Shown in pieces: positions 1-12,040 of a stretch of DNA of 64,000 nt. Positions within the stretch are counted from its first letter, which is position 1. The number at the start of each line of letters is the position of its first letter. The notes under the pieces are model-generated. The model made no database searches. It was not told the DNA's origin and was given only the letters and a program-made list of their open reading frames with translations. The DNA is from Protea cynaroides (taxonomy: Eukaryota; Streptophyta; Magnoliopsida; Proteales; Proteaceae): positions 2,277,816-2,341,815 of the forward strand of contig CM053266.1 of the NCBI GenBank assembly GCA_028583415.1, given 5' to 3'. The translations under genes and the position numbers were made by a program.

Positions 1-414
1 TTCTACCTTATAATGTATTTAGATAGCCCCAAGTATTCATAAACTGTAGGAAAGGATAGGATTTAGGGAGACCGATTCAACCAGGCGAGTTGGGTGCCTA
101 ACACCTTCCCAACTTGTAATTTGGCACTTATCCGCCTTTGGTGAGACAAGATAGCCGTTTCATTTGCGCGAGTCAATAGTGTTCCTCTATAGAGGGATGC
201 CATTTATTGGTCCTAGACCTTATCTAGGTGACGACTCCAGTCTTCTTACCCTCCACTGGCATGAGTGGATGGGATCTGAAGGTGAGAACTTTCCAGGTCC
301 CAATTTGAGTGTAATGAGGGTAGACAACTTTAACTATATGAAAACTCAATTTTAAAAATGAGGATAAATCCAATCAAAATTTTCAAAAAGATTATTTTTT
401 CCCATGTCCTCACA
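1..414 (+). repeat. 3' end of the 5' LTR of the Ogre/Tat-like element
   Basis: Collinear with 36530-36942 at about 95% identity, ending CCTCACA directly before the primer binding site. It includes the block around 210-241 that also occurs, reverse-complemented, in solo LTR F near 45190-45220, linking the two Tat LTRs. The LTR start lies outside the window. Confidence 0.85.
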
Positions 415-415
415 G

Positions 416-433
416 TGGCGACTCCGCTGGGGA
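416..433 (+). other. Primer binding site, tRNA-Arg type
   Basis: TGGCGACTCCGCTGGGGA begins two bases after the LTR end. It starts with the TGG complementary to a tRNA CCA end and matches the tRNA-Arg primer site I recall for Ogre/Tat elements. A tRNA search of the host genome would confirm the isoacceptor. Confidence 0.75.
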
Positions 434-1674
434 TTCATGCTAGACTCCAGATTGTAAATCCCTATCTCTTTCTCCTTATGCATAAACTTATATCTTGGGG
501 CTTTAGGTTATAGTTAGGTGTAGAAGTAGCGAACACCCTTGCTTGTAGCCTTGATTGTTTAGGTGCATTGTATACATTGCTGATTATTTTATGAAATAGT
601 GATATCATGGTTCTCGAGATATTTGTTACTATTGTTACAAACCTCGTGGTTAGTTGAAACGGGCTCCAGTGTATATTGGATGACCTGCCAGGCGAAGCCA
701 CAACCTTGGCCTATACCTGCGGCTATGTGGGTATATAAAGGGATGTAGGTGTCTTTGACTCATCGTGTATAAGGTGATAGGCATTCTTATCTTTGTCAAG
801 GTAGCCTTGTCATGTCCCATTATCACACTATTGACACTTGTATGCTTGATTCATCCCTGAACACCTGAGTGTTGTCTTTACCCAGTTTCACCTCGCTCAA
901 CACGGGTGGTCACTGATGAAGCCATTACTCATTTGTTCAAGATTGAATCAAAATTTTTTGATATCCTGTGCGTGTCCTTTCAGACGGTAAATCCCTCCCA
1001 AATCCAATGATTTCGATGTGTTCATTTGGTTGGAGTTTCAGCCGGAGATATAGTCTATTTCACAGATACCCTCTTGCTGAGAACCAACCAAAGAATCAAT
1101 TTGAATCACTGGAATTGGCGAGGATTAACCTAATGGAGTTCATGCATAGGATCTAACTTTGTTTGGTCGAGTCAACATGATTGTTCATGTGTATTTGTTC
1201 ATGGTCTCAACCCTGTGTGTTCAATGTATTTATCTTGTTTTAGATTTCATTTTTTTTAGAATCTCCTGACTGTCTCCCTCATTATCCACTGACTGGGTAA
1301 GAGACCTTGTCTCTTGGAAATTGCCTAGGGCTCCTCTCTTAGAGTCTACCTAGCCATTGATCTTGGCTCTTAAAGATTAAATGAAAATTATGGGAAAGAG
1401 CAAGAGTTAGTGTCGAGTACTATTGAGGATATGATTCCTAGTTTAGAACACGTTCTATCCATCAAAGCATCCATGTCTGGGCAGCAACAACTGCCCATGC
1501 CCTGAGAGAGTATGTGAGAGAGTTGGCAAGGTACCATCCCCCTAGGCTATTTCCTCCTAGGCTTGTTTCATCATCTTCAATTCATATTCAGATCCATCAT
1601 GAAGGTGTGAAATATTCTGGTTATTATATGTCTACTGCAGGAAAAGAGCATAATGTTAGGAATCTTGTATGCCT

Positions 1675-2440
1675 GTCATTCTTTGTTTTTGTCAAGATAG
1701 AGACCCATCTTTGTCGTTCTTTGTCTCTACTAGGTAGAGTTTGTATTCTTGTAATTACTCATCTCTACTAGTTAGTTTTGTGGGTTTTTCATTCCTGTCT
1801 CCACTAGATAGAGCCTAATTCATTTTGGTGACTCATTGTTTTTACTTATTAGGGTTTGAACTTTTGGTAATTTTTCTCTCTAGTTAGGGCTTATTTTGTG
1901 ATTCTTTGTCCTTACTAGGTGGAGTTTATATTTTCTGTAATTATTTGTCTCCACTAGTTAGGGCTTTGGCAGGTTTGTCATTCTTTGTCTCTACTAGGTA
2001 GGGTGCAATTGATTTGTTGTCATTCTTTGTCTCTACTAGGTAAGGTGTAATTGATTTGTGTGATTCTTTGTCTCTTTAGCTAGAGGCTGTATCTTCTGTG
2101 GTTATTTGTCTCTACTAGGTTAGAGCTTGTATTTTTATGATTCCTTGTCTCTCTAGCTAGAGGCTGTATCTTCTGTGGTTATTTGTCTCTACCAAGTTAG
2201 AGCTTGTATCTTATGTGATTTCTATGTCTTTCTAGCTGGAGTCTGTATTTCCTATGGTTATTTGTCTTTACTAGGTTGGAGCTTGTTTTTTTTATGACTC
2301 TTTGTCTTAGCTAGAGTCTGTATCTTCTATAGTCGTTCGTCTCTACAAAGATTTTTTTATTTTCTATGATTCTTTGTCTCTAATTGTTAGAGCTTGATGT
2401 ATCGTTGTCACCCTCTGTCTCTATCAGTTAGAGCCTAATG
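1675..2440 (+). repeat. Degenerate ~40 bp tandem array inside the Ogre-like element
   Basis: Units contain TTCTTTGTCTCTACTAGGTA followed by a GAGCTTGTAT-like stretch. Clear unit starts lie near 1981, 2023, 2064, 2102, 2141 and 2179, spaced 38-42 bp. Units before 1900 and after 2250 are more divergent. No coding potential. Confidence 0.7.
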
Positions 2441-2983
2441 TTGTAGATCTAGAATTGATGATTGAGAATAGCAAGAGAGCAGTCTTCTCCATTTTTTTTT
2501 TGTTTGGCAAAAATCCTCAAATCTTATTGGAGTAGATTACCTCCTCTGTTGGAGTCTCTAAAAGTGTGTTTGTATCATGAGCAGTTAATGTCTACCTTTT
2601 CTCATCATGTGATGAACCCCAGGCAAGAATATCCTCTTTTCATTGGTCAAAAATCCTAACTAAGGAGACTTCTTAGAGTGGTCATTGCAGATTCCATCGA
2701 AGTCCTATCCTAAGTTCTCGATCATTGGGAAATCATGAGTTACAGCAACATGCTAGGCATCTTTGGTAATTATGCCTCCTTGATTGACAAGTTAATTTTG
2801 GACTGCTGAGTACAGTTTGGCGGAGTTAATTTCAGACTCCTGAGTTCAGTTGTGCCGTCCATCCAAGATTAATTAAAGAACTCTGACTCAGAGAACATCC
2901 CAAACTCTCAGGGGTTGCATTTTCCTCCCAGAATTATCTGTGATAATAGAGGATCCCTTGTGGCTATTATCTATCTCAACAGT

Positions 2984-3165
2984 GGGATAACCTAATTAAT
3001 GAGTTTAATGAACCAGGCTGGGATATAGAAGAGTGATCCCCATTAAGGGTAACCTAAAAGATGAATTTTAATGTACCTGAGCTGGGGTATTGATCAGAGT
3101 GACCGGCATTGTGGGTAACCCAATAATGAGCTTTTATGGATCTAAACTGGGGTATAATTGAGTTT
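2984..3165 (+). repeat. Three-copy ~63 bp tandem repeat
   Basis: Units start near 2984, 3047 and 3111 with GGGATAACCT, AGGGTAACCT and GTGGGTAACC, and each contains a CCAGGCTGGGATAT-like core (TGAGCTGGGGTAT, AAACTGGGGTATA). Copies differ at about a quarter of positions. Confidence 0.6.
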
Positions 3166-3479
3166 GGTGTGCATCAGGCACATATTGGTAGGTAGGCGTG
3201 ATGAGTCCTACTAGTGGTAGCCTAGGTAGAGATTTAGTCCCATGTCGATCATTGTGGGTGCCAATGGTGTTGCACTTAATTGGGGTTTGTTTAGATAAGT
3301 TATTTTGTCTCGGCTTGCTATTGGCTGTATCTGACTGGTCGGCCATGATTCGGCTTGAGGCCGATATGTCTATAGGCAATCCAGTCCAATTTGCTCTGTC
3401 TAATAAAAAAAAAAATCCCACTTGGGACTTCAACTATTGAGCTTTATAGCTTTCGAAACATTTTTTTCCTGTTTGATAT

Positions 3480-3573
3480 TCTTTCCACTTCCGTGCCCTC
3501 GGTCAATTCTGACTCTGATGATGATTGGGATGATGAGCCATCACCTGAACTTCTACGCCACCTGGCCTTTTGA
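3480..3573 (+). pseudogene. Possible trace of the Tat polyprotein linker between protease and RT
   Basis: An acidic peptide reading SVNSDSDDDWDDEPSPELL then RHLAF is encoded here before a stop at 3571. Tat/Ogre polyproteins, as I remember them, have a run of D/E followed by P-x-E/D-LL-R just before the RT domain. Nothing recognisable as RT follows, so if real this is a stump left after deletion of the catalytic domains. The match is short and compositionally biased and could be chance. Confidence 0.3.
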
Positions 3574-5849
3574 GAAAAGAAAGTCTAGCTCGTTTGTGAA
3601 AAATTGCAAATGATTGATCCAGGAACACAAAAGCCATCTTGGAGAGATAGTTTGGAAAGTTTCAAATGTTCAGAAAGCCACCCTTGATAAACTAAAAGAG
3701 CTCCATGAGATGTTGTCAAAGGGCGTCGAGCAATCCTAGACTTATTCTGGTGGTTTTGATTGGTTTTACAAATGAGATGAGATGCCTTATGGATTTGGTC
3801 TAGGTCAAAGATATCATCACTGAAAAAAAATGAAAAGAAAAAAAAAGAGAAAAACAAAAAGGAGAACAAGTGTTGTGTTCATGTTCTTATTATCAGACAC
3901 ATGCCTTCTTACATCATGGGTCATAGCGATCACTACAGTGAGCAAAATGAGTTATTATAAATAAAATAAAAAAAAAGGAATATAGTCAAAGAAGATACCG
4001 ATTGGGGTTAAATGAGCAGCTTTGCTGTATCAGTTTACAAAAGATGAATTTTGACTAGGGTTGCACCATCTTTTTCAGTCTGTAGTGTGGAATTGTTGTC
4101 GCTTCTTGAGTTGAAGATACAGTCTCCAAAGATCCTCATGGACCAATGGCTTTCAAGAGCAGGGGCCTTATATTTGAGGTACATCGTTACAACTTGATCG
4201 AGCAAAGAGTGATCATGTATTGCCTCCACATTCATAAAAAAAAAAAAAAAATAAAAAAATATGCTCAAAAAAGAAAAAAAAAAAGAAAAAAGAAAGGAAC
4301 CAAAAAAGAAGAAAAAAAAAAAGCCATACAAAGGTATAGATGTGGGATGACATTTTTCATTGCATTTGGATAGTGGGTCAGTTGTCTTGCTTCACGGAGT
4401 GTTTACTTTCTATCAAGGCTCAAAGGTGAGTTGGTTTAACAATTTGTCCATCAATGTGTGGTAATTTCCTCTAGAGCTTCATGGGGAGTATTGATTGTTT
4501 GTAGCACTTCACGACGTGTGTTAGGCTGGATTTTCATTTTTGATTGCTACATCCCGCTTTTATAGGGGGTCGTCTCATCGCTTTGTCATCATCAGAGGAT
4601 GATTTCTCATCGGCAAAAGACTCTTCCTCTCGTCCATCAATCCGACGGTCTTCCGTGAGTCTTCATTAGAAGCAGTTCGTTCGATCATTAAATAAGTTTA
4701 TGACGCCGTCTCTTGTGAACGCGTCATTCTATTTGTGTATAATTTTGTTCAAATACATCTGAATGGAATTTCTATCGATCGTTCATTGTTTCAACGACGT
4801 CCAAGAATTCCAAAAAGTCCATTTTTGCTAGCCAATAAGATGGTATCTCCTCAGTGGGATTGACCATTCTACATAAATAACAAAAACTCTCCCCAATGGT
4901 GGACCCATTGGTCAGTTTATTATCTGTCCTATTGGACCTTCAGCATCGTATTGTCTATGGATTTATAAGTTTTGAGCTCAGTTGTGGTTGTATCTACTTT
5001 AGCATTGGCAAATAGTTTGTCGAGACACATATGTACTGTCTAAGCGTCTCTAAGAGGGGAAAGCGTTATTTGGTGTTATGCTTAATTCTGATGTGGGGCG
5101 TCTCCTATAGGTTGCTTCTAGCGATGACCCAAAGAGTCGTCTGTTTATCGATGTGTGCCATTGAAAACTTAAACTCTGGGGTAAAATTATCATTGCCTTG
5201 ATATCATGAATATGGGAGGCTCATTGTGAGTCCAGACCAGTTTGAATATGCCTAAATCTATTGGCGACAGTTCGCCACATTAGGACCCTTTGTTTAAAAT
5301 TGTAATTAGGTTTAGTTGTAAAGAAAAATGCAAAAATTGGATGGGATACCCATGTTTGCCCGTCATAGAGAAAGGACTGTGTTAGTCATTTGTTCAAGGT
5401 GCGATCTGTGTAATTTTGGCAAAAGATGCAAAGCATGTTGAGTCTATCCTCCATAGGACTGAAGAAACTTTCTCTCATCCTAGAGTGAGTCATGGCTGGA
5501 GAAAAGTGATTAAATCATTTCTCTTTGTTTTTTGGATTTGGGAGTAGCATTCACTGATGAATACAGTTTTCAAATCACTCGTTGCCTGCTTGTGTTTCTA
5601 GAAACTTCATTGGGATCTCCTGTTCTATGTGGCTAAGTTCATCAGATTCATTTTTATCATCCATGGGGGATTGAGCAAGTCATCCTCCTCATCTCATAGG
5701 ATCCAGATTAGGGTACCCTTTTGCTAGAGAGTACTCGATAATCATTTTGTCATTCTCCTATGAGAAAGGAGATCTTTGTGTTGACGTTTGATTTGGTTGG
5801 TTTTCATATATGATCCAGTCGTGTGTGCTTTCAATTCTTGGGCATGATC

Positions 5850-8156
5850 TATAAGACCCGCACGCCACGAACCCGGCCTAACCTTACATTTCGTGTCGGG
5901 ACCCGTCTACATATCATGGTCGAGCCAAGTGGACCAAGTGTGTGAAGAAACCCAAGACCCAATATGAAAATTTACCCAAAAATAGTCAAAATGAGGGTAG
6001 GGTCACAGGTTTTAACAGGCAGGTCCGACCCTCCCATCGCCCCTCACCATTGACCCTCAACCATGGGTCGCAGGGTCTATGAGTTGTCCGACCCTCCCAT
6101 CGACCCTCACCATCGACCCTCGGCATTCGGGAAAAACAGCACGAACCGAAAATTGAGAAACCTTCCTAATTTCGATTGGAACCTTTCCTAAACTCAATGA
6201 GACTTATTTTGGGAGGTTTTACTCTATAAATAGGATGTCCCTAAGCCTCTTTCACTCCTTTTACAACCCTAATTGGATTGAGAGAAAGAGAAGAGAAGGA
6301 AGAGAAGAAGAGAAGGAAAACCTGAAGAAAAGGCTAAGGAAGAAGAGGAAATTCAGAGGAACTCTGAATCTCAGCAAACCTAAGGTATGAATACGTTTCC
6401 CATGATTTATTTAAGACTTTAGAATGGTTTATGAGGAGGATATGACTTAGAAGAAACCCAAATCATCCATCCATGGCTAGGTTTTCATGGAAAACCATGG
6501 AGGAGATCATTAAAACCATGTAGGTGAATAAAGTATAGTTCTAAACCATAGAACATGTATAGAATGGATTGTGGAAGTAAGCCATAGGACCTAACCATGA
6601 AAGAGAGAACGAAATCTGATATTTTCGACTCAAACCATGGAGGGTCGCACCTAGTGTCGATGTCAGATCTGACCCTAGCATTGACCCTCAGTGTTCAGAA
6701 AGTTCAGATAAGGGGGAGGGTTGCACCCAGGGTCGATCATGACTCCGACCCTACCTCCGACCCTCAGTTAACAGAATGGTTTTTAAATTTCGAATAAATT
6801 TTAATTAAATTTTATCGACTTTGTTAGGTCTTCTAGCAATATAATAACATTATAATGGTGATTCTAAAGCTTGGAAAAGTATCTATTAGCAAGCTAAGGT
6901 GAGGAACCTTAACCCCAAACTAAATTGGTTAATAATAAATTATTTTCTATTTCTTGAGTCTTATGCTATGCTTGATTCTATATGAATATGTTTGTAATGT
7001 GCATACAGCATGCCATCCAATATTTCTATTACTTGTTCATGCATATTTACTTTATTGTTTATAACATGATGATGATGATGATGATAGGAATAGGCATGTG
7101 CTTGTATGTGTGTGGTTGATGTGCTTGATGCGAGCGAGTATCAAGGGAGGTGTGATGAGAATGTCAATAAACGTTAACCTTTGGCAGGTCTCAGCACTTT
7201 AACTCTATCTCTAACTCAAGTCTTGTGCATTGGCATCGTCGTATCGCCATTACTTTAGCAGAACTATTATGTCGTAGAGTATCAGGGGAGGTGTTCTCGG
7301 TCGTTGTAGTCTCTGACTCTACCGGGGGGCCTTAGCTCTATCTCTATGGACATTTTGAGGGATGCTGGGGTGAGGCTTTGGATACACTGTTTGGCATTAG
7401 GATTGGTTAGTTGCGAGCCCAGTTTGCAGCCCTCGCTAACAGGGGCTTACGTGTTGGTATGGCACTATATAGCAATAAACATAACCTTTGTTATATAATG
7501 TTCATGATTGGGTGCATGTGAGTTGACGATAAACATGATCTTCGGGTAACGTCACACACTCGTGTATAGAGGCGGAGTCAATAAACGTGACCTTTGGCTA
7601 CCTAAACCTTTCTATTGCATACTGCAAACTTTATATACCAGACCAAAGATATAAATTGATTTTTTTGCATGCATATGTATTATTGCATTGTTTTGGCTAC
7701 TCACTGAGCTCAAGTTGGAGAGCTGACCCTCGCGCGCACAATTCTTTTTAGTTTCTGATGTTGCAGGTACTATGATTGAAGATTATGTCGGCACGCCAAC
7801 ATATGAACATGTGGAGGCTATGAATGAGCAAGCTATGGAGAACGAACATGGTTCGTTACGTGAGCGTTTCAGCAATGGATACGTTTAGTGTTTAGTTTTC
7901 GTATTTGGATATTGTAATATGTATTAAGTTATGTTTTGGTTACTTGGAAATAAATGGAACATTAATTATTTATCAAGTTTAGACCTCAGTTCATTATCTG
8001 TAAGACTTCTGCTATTTATTTTATTACCTCTGATTAATGTGGAATGTGTTTTGGTTTATCATATGTGGGATAGCCTATTTTGAGATCCTGGTTGAACCGT
8101 TGGTTTGCTGACGGTTCATCACATCGTTCCAAATGGTGTGGAATTGGGGTGTGACA
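5850..8156 (+). repeat. 5' LTR of chromovirus A
   Basis: Runs from TATAAGACCC (first TG mutated to TA) to GGGGTGTGACA. U3 holds CGACCCT/AGGGTCG motif clusters (about 5993-6125) upstream of the TATA box, and a second cluster lies in the transcribed part (6640-6775). Four spaced copies of a TCAATAAACGTTAACCTTTG-like motif lie at 7164, 7472, 7526 and 7578. A (GAT)n microsatellite sits near 7068-7085. Confidence 0.9.
6225..6232 (+). promoter_or_regulatory. TATA box of chromovirus A 5' LTR
   Basis: TATAAATA in the context CTCTATAAATAGGATGTCCC, about 375 bp into the LTR. The same position in the 3' LTR (14144-14151), in G (18982-18989, reverse) and in E (39979-39986, reverse) keeps the box, so it is the likely element promoter. 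Confidence 0.7.
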
Positions 8157-8159
8157 ACT

Positions 8160-8171
8160 TGGTATCAGAGC
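8160..8171 (+). other. Primer binding site, initiator tRNA-Met
   Basis: TGGTATCAGAGC begins three bases after the 5' LTR and is complementary to the 3' end of plant initiator tRNA-Met, the usual primer of plant chromoviruses. The same site occurs in B and D, and in a mutated form in C. Confidence 0.9.
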
Positions 8172-8599
8172 ATCTCGTAGGCCTTACCCGTTAAACCTGA
8201 GTACTTCCACTGGAGTCCATGAACTGAGTTAGGATAAATTAAAAGCTTTAATACAAACACACAACAAGCACTTGTGTTGGTTGAGACAGAACCTAAACAA
8301 GACAATAATGTACATATAAAAGGTGGAACCATATATATACACTCACACAGAAAGAGGAGACCAAGAATTATCCTAATAAACAAACAATTTAGGGTATTAT
8401 TTATAAGTTGGGTAGTTATCCAAGTATACAAGGATATAGTACAGTAGCAAGAAGGGAGCTTCTGTAAAGTAGAAAATTGAATACCGAGTTGGTACTCACA
8501 AGATGTGAAACTCGATGTATGACAAAGGAAGGAGAAAATAGCTAGTAATGCCTAATTCCCTGCAAAGGTAAAGGGAAAAATCTCGGGCTAAATCCGACA

Positions 8600-8790
8600 G
8601 AGATAAGAGAATAATGGCCACACATTAAGAATAAGAGCAACTATAAAGAAGCTTAAGCTATACTCCTGGGTGACATGGAGCCTCAGAGTGAGATCCATTA
8701 CAAGCTGATCTATTGCCCACTAAGCAAGAAGAGGATGTTGCAACTTGACCCCACCACTATCTGGGTCGGGAACGGGTAATGAAAACTCAT
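8600..8790 (-). pseudogene. Remnant of the antisense extra gene (3' end) in chromovirus A
   Basis: Sequence downstream of the primer site aligns, reverse-complemented, with the 3' UTR of the antisense gene in B, C and D (8172-8310). The stretch near 8640-8760 resembles the last codons of that gene, as in element C at 44380-44520. The 5' part is missing because gag-like sequence follows almost at once. It shows that the antisense gene belonged to this subfamily too. Confidence 0.5.
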
Positions 8791-8899
8791 CTGAGTTGGT
8801 AATCAGATTAGAGCAAATAAGAGGAAATGAACAGCCAGGCCACTCTAGCTAACCACCTGGACTACTAAGTACCTTGGTTATGGTTGTCATAAACTTGAC

Positions 8900-9255
8900 C
8901 CAATAAAATACAAGAGCAACAACAGATGAGACCGACTATGCAAGTTGCTATGTAAATCACTACCCAAGTTACCGATGCTACATCAACACCTCTGGGTCAA
9001 ACCAAGTACGGTGCCAACTAGTAGCGACACTGTACCCCAGTACATGTTAGCACACAGTACCTACCATACAGCAAGTCCCAGTAATGCACACCCCAGTGCA
9101 GAAGTTTGGTGCACAACAAGCAGTGTATCAAGGTGGTTAACCTTATCAGCCACCGATGTATGGGATAGTTGTATCATGATAGAATGATCCAACATGGATT
9201 GAAGAATATTTTCTGAAGACGAAGCCTTAAACGTTTTCAGTAGAGGATCAAATCT
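8900..9255 (+). pseudogene. gag N-terminal remnant of chromovirus A
   Basis: Nucleotide similarity to the gag start of element C (compare 8935-9235 with 63020-63345): a Q/P/T-rich stretch followed by the VERFLKMK-like segment, here broken. Frames are interrupted by several stops and small indels. The capsid helix region and the zinc knuckle seen in B and D are not recognisable downstream. Confidence 0.55.
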
Positions 9256-10430
9256 AATTGTGACCATATAACTGGATATGATTATATAGGATGCGGTGCA
9301 TTATTGATTTACTCTTATGATTATAGAGGATGCACATACCAGATTTTAAATTCGCGTGTCTTGACAGGATACCTTCTTGATTTAACCTGTCAATTGAAGT
9401 CATAGATATTGTTTCTTTAGTAGTAGTCCTGATTATACCAATCTTAGCCACTCTCATGATCGACCAAATGAACAGAGATGTGAACTGAACGAATAGTTAA
9501 ATGTTTAATCATGTTGAGCGTACATCTTTCCGATTTACACCTGATTTATTGATGTACGAAATTTTTCTCCAGATTATACCTGATTACTGATGTGCGAAAT
9601 CTTTCTCCAGATTTACTCCTGTAGTGCCTTGACCAATGGCATTATATATTCGATAGAACCTATAACCATGAGGGAAAGACCCCTTTTGAATGTCGGTTGG
9701 ATTACCACAAATTTACTCCTGATCCTCTAAACCTAGGTTCACTAGATAAAGCAAGTATTGCCATTATGCTAAATTAAAAGAAAGAAAAGAATTGTTTTGG
9801 ACAAACATCCTGATTTATACACTCCCTGATCATTGTTGATAAAGATGTGTAGTGATAATAGAATGATTGGAAGAAAGATGATTGGATTTAGATTAAATGC
9901 TATTACCAATGAACCTCAGATGAAGTAATGGAGGATCTATTTTGAGATTGCTAAATGGATGGATATGAATCATGTCTATAAAAGAGTGCATGAGAAAATG
10001 TGGGAACTATTAAGAGTAGCCAGTAAAGAAATAGATAGCACTCAAGTAGAGTTAAGGATGGCTATATCCGTACGAATTTTGACAAGGTAGAAGATTCCTA
10101 AAGGTAAATTTAAGAGTGGATACAAGGATAAAGTCATGGCGTAAGTAGTACTCGATTTAATACAATGATAATTGAGTTATGCCCAATGTTGAGTGATTGA
10201 TTAAGAAAAGACCAAAAGAGTTTAGATGAAGTTATAAGCATATACCCTAATGCTTATAGATAAACTTGGGATATGAAGTAACAATCCCAAGGTATGTTTC
10301 GAGGTATATGGAAGAGAGAGTAGGGTAGAACAGCAAGGATAAAAGAAATACAAGCTAATGAGTGCAATTTGAGATTTTGACGATAGTCTTCGAGAAATCA
10401 TAAGAGATAAAGGAACTAGACAAGCTCCTT
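9256..10430 (+). other. Unassigned decayed sequence between gag and protease remnants of A
   Basis: AT-rich, with stops in all frames. Positions 9256-9780 contain repeats of an ATTTACTCCTGAT/GTGCGAAATCTTTCTCCAG type (near 9530-9620) that do not match gag of B, C or D. Positions 9830-10430 may be highly diverged gag (short runs such as ATGAATCATGTC) but I cannot align them reliably. Confidence 0.4.
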
Positions 10431-10800
10431 AGACCGTTATACCAGATTTTGCTAGTTCAAGCCCTTTTTGGACTAGATGTTGTATTGGAACAATGCCCAA
10501 ATCGTATGGATGGATGAAATTTAGACACAACCTAATTAGACTTGAGATGGCAGACTTTGACGTCATCTTGGGGATAAACTGGTTGTCTCAACACGCTACA
10601 AAGTTGTTATGTGCATAGAAGAGATTATCATTCAAGAATAAAGATGGCATATAATTTAGTTTTATTGGAAGCATATTGCCTAGTAAGCAGAAGCTGATCC
10701 TCTCTATGCTAAAGGTGAAGAGATGCTTTGAAGAGAAATGAGTTGGATATATGGTATCTGTGGTATACGTTACCAAAGAAGCACCACAAATGACAGATAT
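10430..10800 (+). pseudogene. Protease-region remnant of chromovirus A
   Basis: The stretch 10540-10600 encodes LEMADFDVILG then INWLSQHAT, the conserved flap/C-terminal part of the retropepsin domain also seen in B (29700-29640, reverse) and D. The segment 10720-10790 matches the linker before RT. The catalytic DSG part is not recognisable. Stops and indels prevent translation. Confidence 0.65.
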
Positions 10801-11700
10801 TGATGTGATGCATAAATTCCCTGATGTGTTTCCAGGAGACTTACCGGGTTATCACCTGATCGTGCGACCGAGTTCGTCATCGACTTGTTACCAAGGACGA
10901 TACTTGTGTCAAAGGCACCTGTAGAGTAGCTCCTACGGAGTTGAAGAAATTGAGACTCCACTATAAGAGTTATTAGAAAAGGGTTCTAATCGGCTAAGTA
11001 TTTCATCATGGGAAGCGCCAATGAAATTCGTGAAGAAGAAGGATGGTAGTGTTGTCTGCGTATAAACTACCGGGAACTAAACAAGCTCACAGTCAAGAAT
11101 AGATATCTACTACCTTAGATCGATGACTTGTTTAAACAATTGCAAGGAGCAAAAGGTATTTCCTAAGATTGATCTTCGATCAAGATATCATCAGCTGAAG
11201 AATTTGGATAGCGATATCTCGAAGACAGTTTTTAGAACTAGGATTGGCCAATTATGAGTTATCGATTATGATGTTTGGATTAACCAATACCCTTACATCT
11301 TCTATGGAACTGATGAACTGGGTGTTTCATGACATGTTGGACACGTCGGTCATAGTTTTCATAGATGATATTTGGTTGATTACAAGAATGAAGCAACTCA
11401 TACAATGAATTTTAGAACAGCTTCACAATAGCTGAGAAGGGAAAAGCCTTATACCAATTCCAAGGAACATGAGACCCGACTAAACAAAGTGATCTTATTA
11501 GGTCATGTAGCGTCATAAAAAGGAATAAAGGGACCCTATTAAGATAGAAGTAAACATATGGTGAGAAACACCTAAAGAATATTGCGAAGATCAGAAGTTT
11601 CTTGGGTTTAGCTGGTTATTACAGACGGTTTTTGGAGGACCACTCTAAGATCGGAATACTTCTTACCAAGCTAACCAGGAAAGGAGATGAGTTTAATTTG
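10801..11700 (+). pseudogene. Reverse transcriptase remnant of chromovirus A
   Basis: Starts with the FPGDLPG/PDRATEFVIDLL region (10830-10890), then KKKDG near 11030, a mutated KIDLRSGYHQ region near 11165-11200, NAPSTFMELMN-like sequence near 11290, and FIDD at 11356-11378 (the catalytic aspartate pair). The post-RT SFLGLAGYYRRF segment is near 11600. Many frameshifts separate these blocks. Confidence 0.8.
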
Positions 11701-12040
11701 ACTGACAAGGGTGAAGAATATTTCTAGATTTTAAAGTAAGATTGATATCAGCTCCCATCTTGATCGTTTCGGCACTAGGGAAACCTTTTACCCTATCCAT
11801 TGGAGCTTTTGGATTGGATCTAGGATGCGGGTTGATGTAAGGTAAATAAGCGATTTCATATGCTTTAAGAAAACTGAAAGAGCATGAGAAGAGTTACCTA
11901 GACATTATTTAAACGGAAAGGAATTTTAGATTAGATCGGATTACAAGTGTTTTATTTATCTCTTCATTAGAAAGAGTTGAACATGAGGATAAGAAGATGG
12001 CTGAAATTGCTCAAGGATTAAGATGGGGATATCTAGTATA
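11701..12040 (+). pseudogene. RNase H remnant of chromovirus A
   Basis: Recognisable pieces are the strand with the first catalytic aspartate region near 11790-11830 (altered), and the FQIRSDHKSLIYLF-like block near 11925-11965. Multiple indels; inactive. Confidence 0.65.

Larger units (their letters stand above)
434..5844 (+). other. 5' internal region of the Ogre-like element, essentially non-coding
   Basis: No reading frame longer than about 100 codons, and none resembling gag, RT or integrase. It holds two degenerate tandem arrays (1675-2440 and 2984-3165), a possible protease-RT linker trace at 3480-3573 and A-rich low-complexity stretches (3825-3870, 3960-3980, 4218-4325). The rest is unique sequence with stops in all frames. 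It ends at the insertion point of element A; the same element resumes at 16082. Confidence 0.6.

Noticed and set aside
164..355. 63-codon frame at the window start
   Set aside because: Inside the Ogre LTR; the copy at 36700-36890 does not keep the frame.
4500..5840. Searched for a host gene or RT fragment in this Ogre internal stretch
   Set aside because: No frame over 60 codons and no recognisable motif on either strand.
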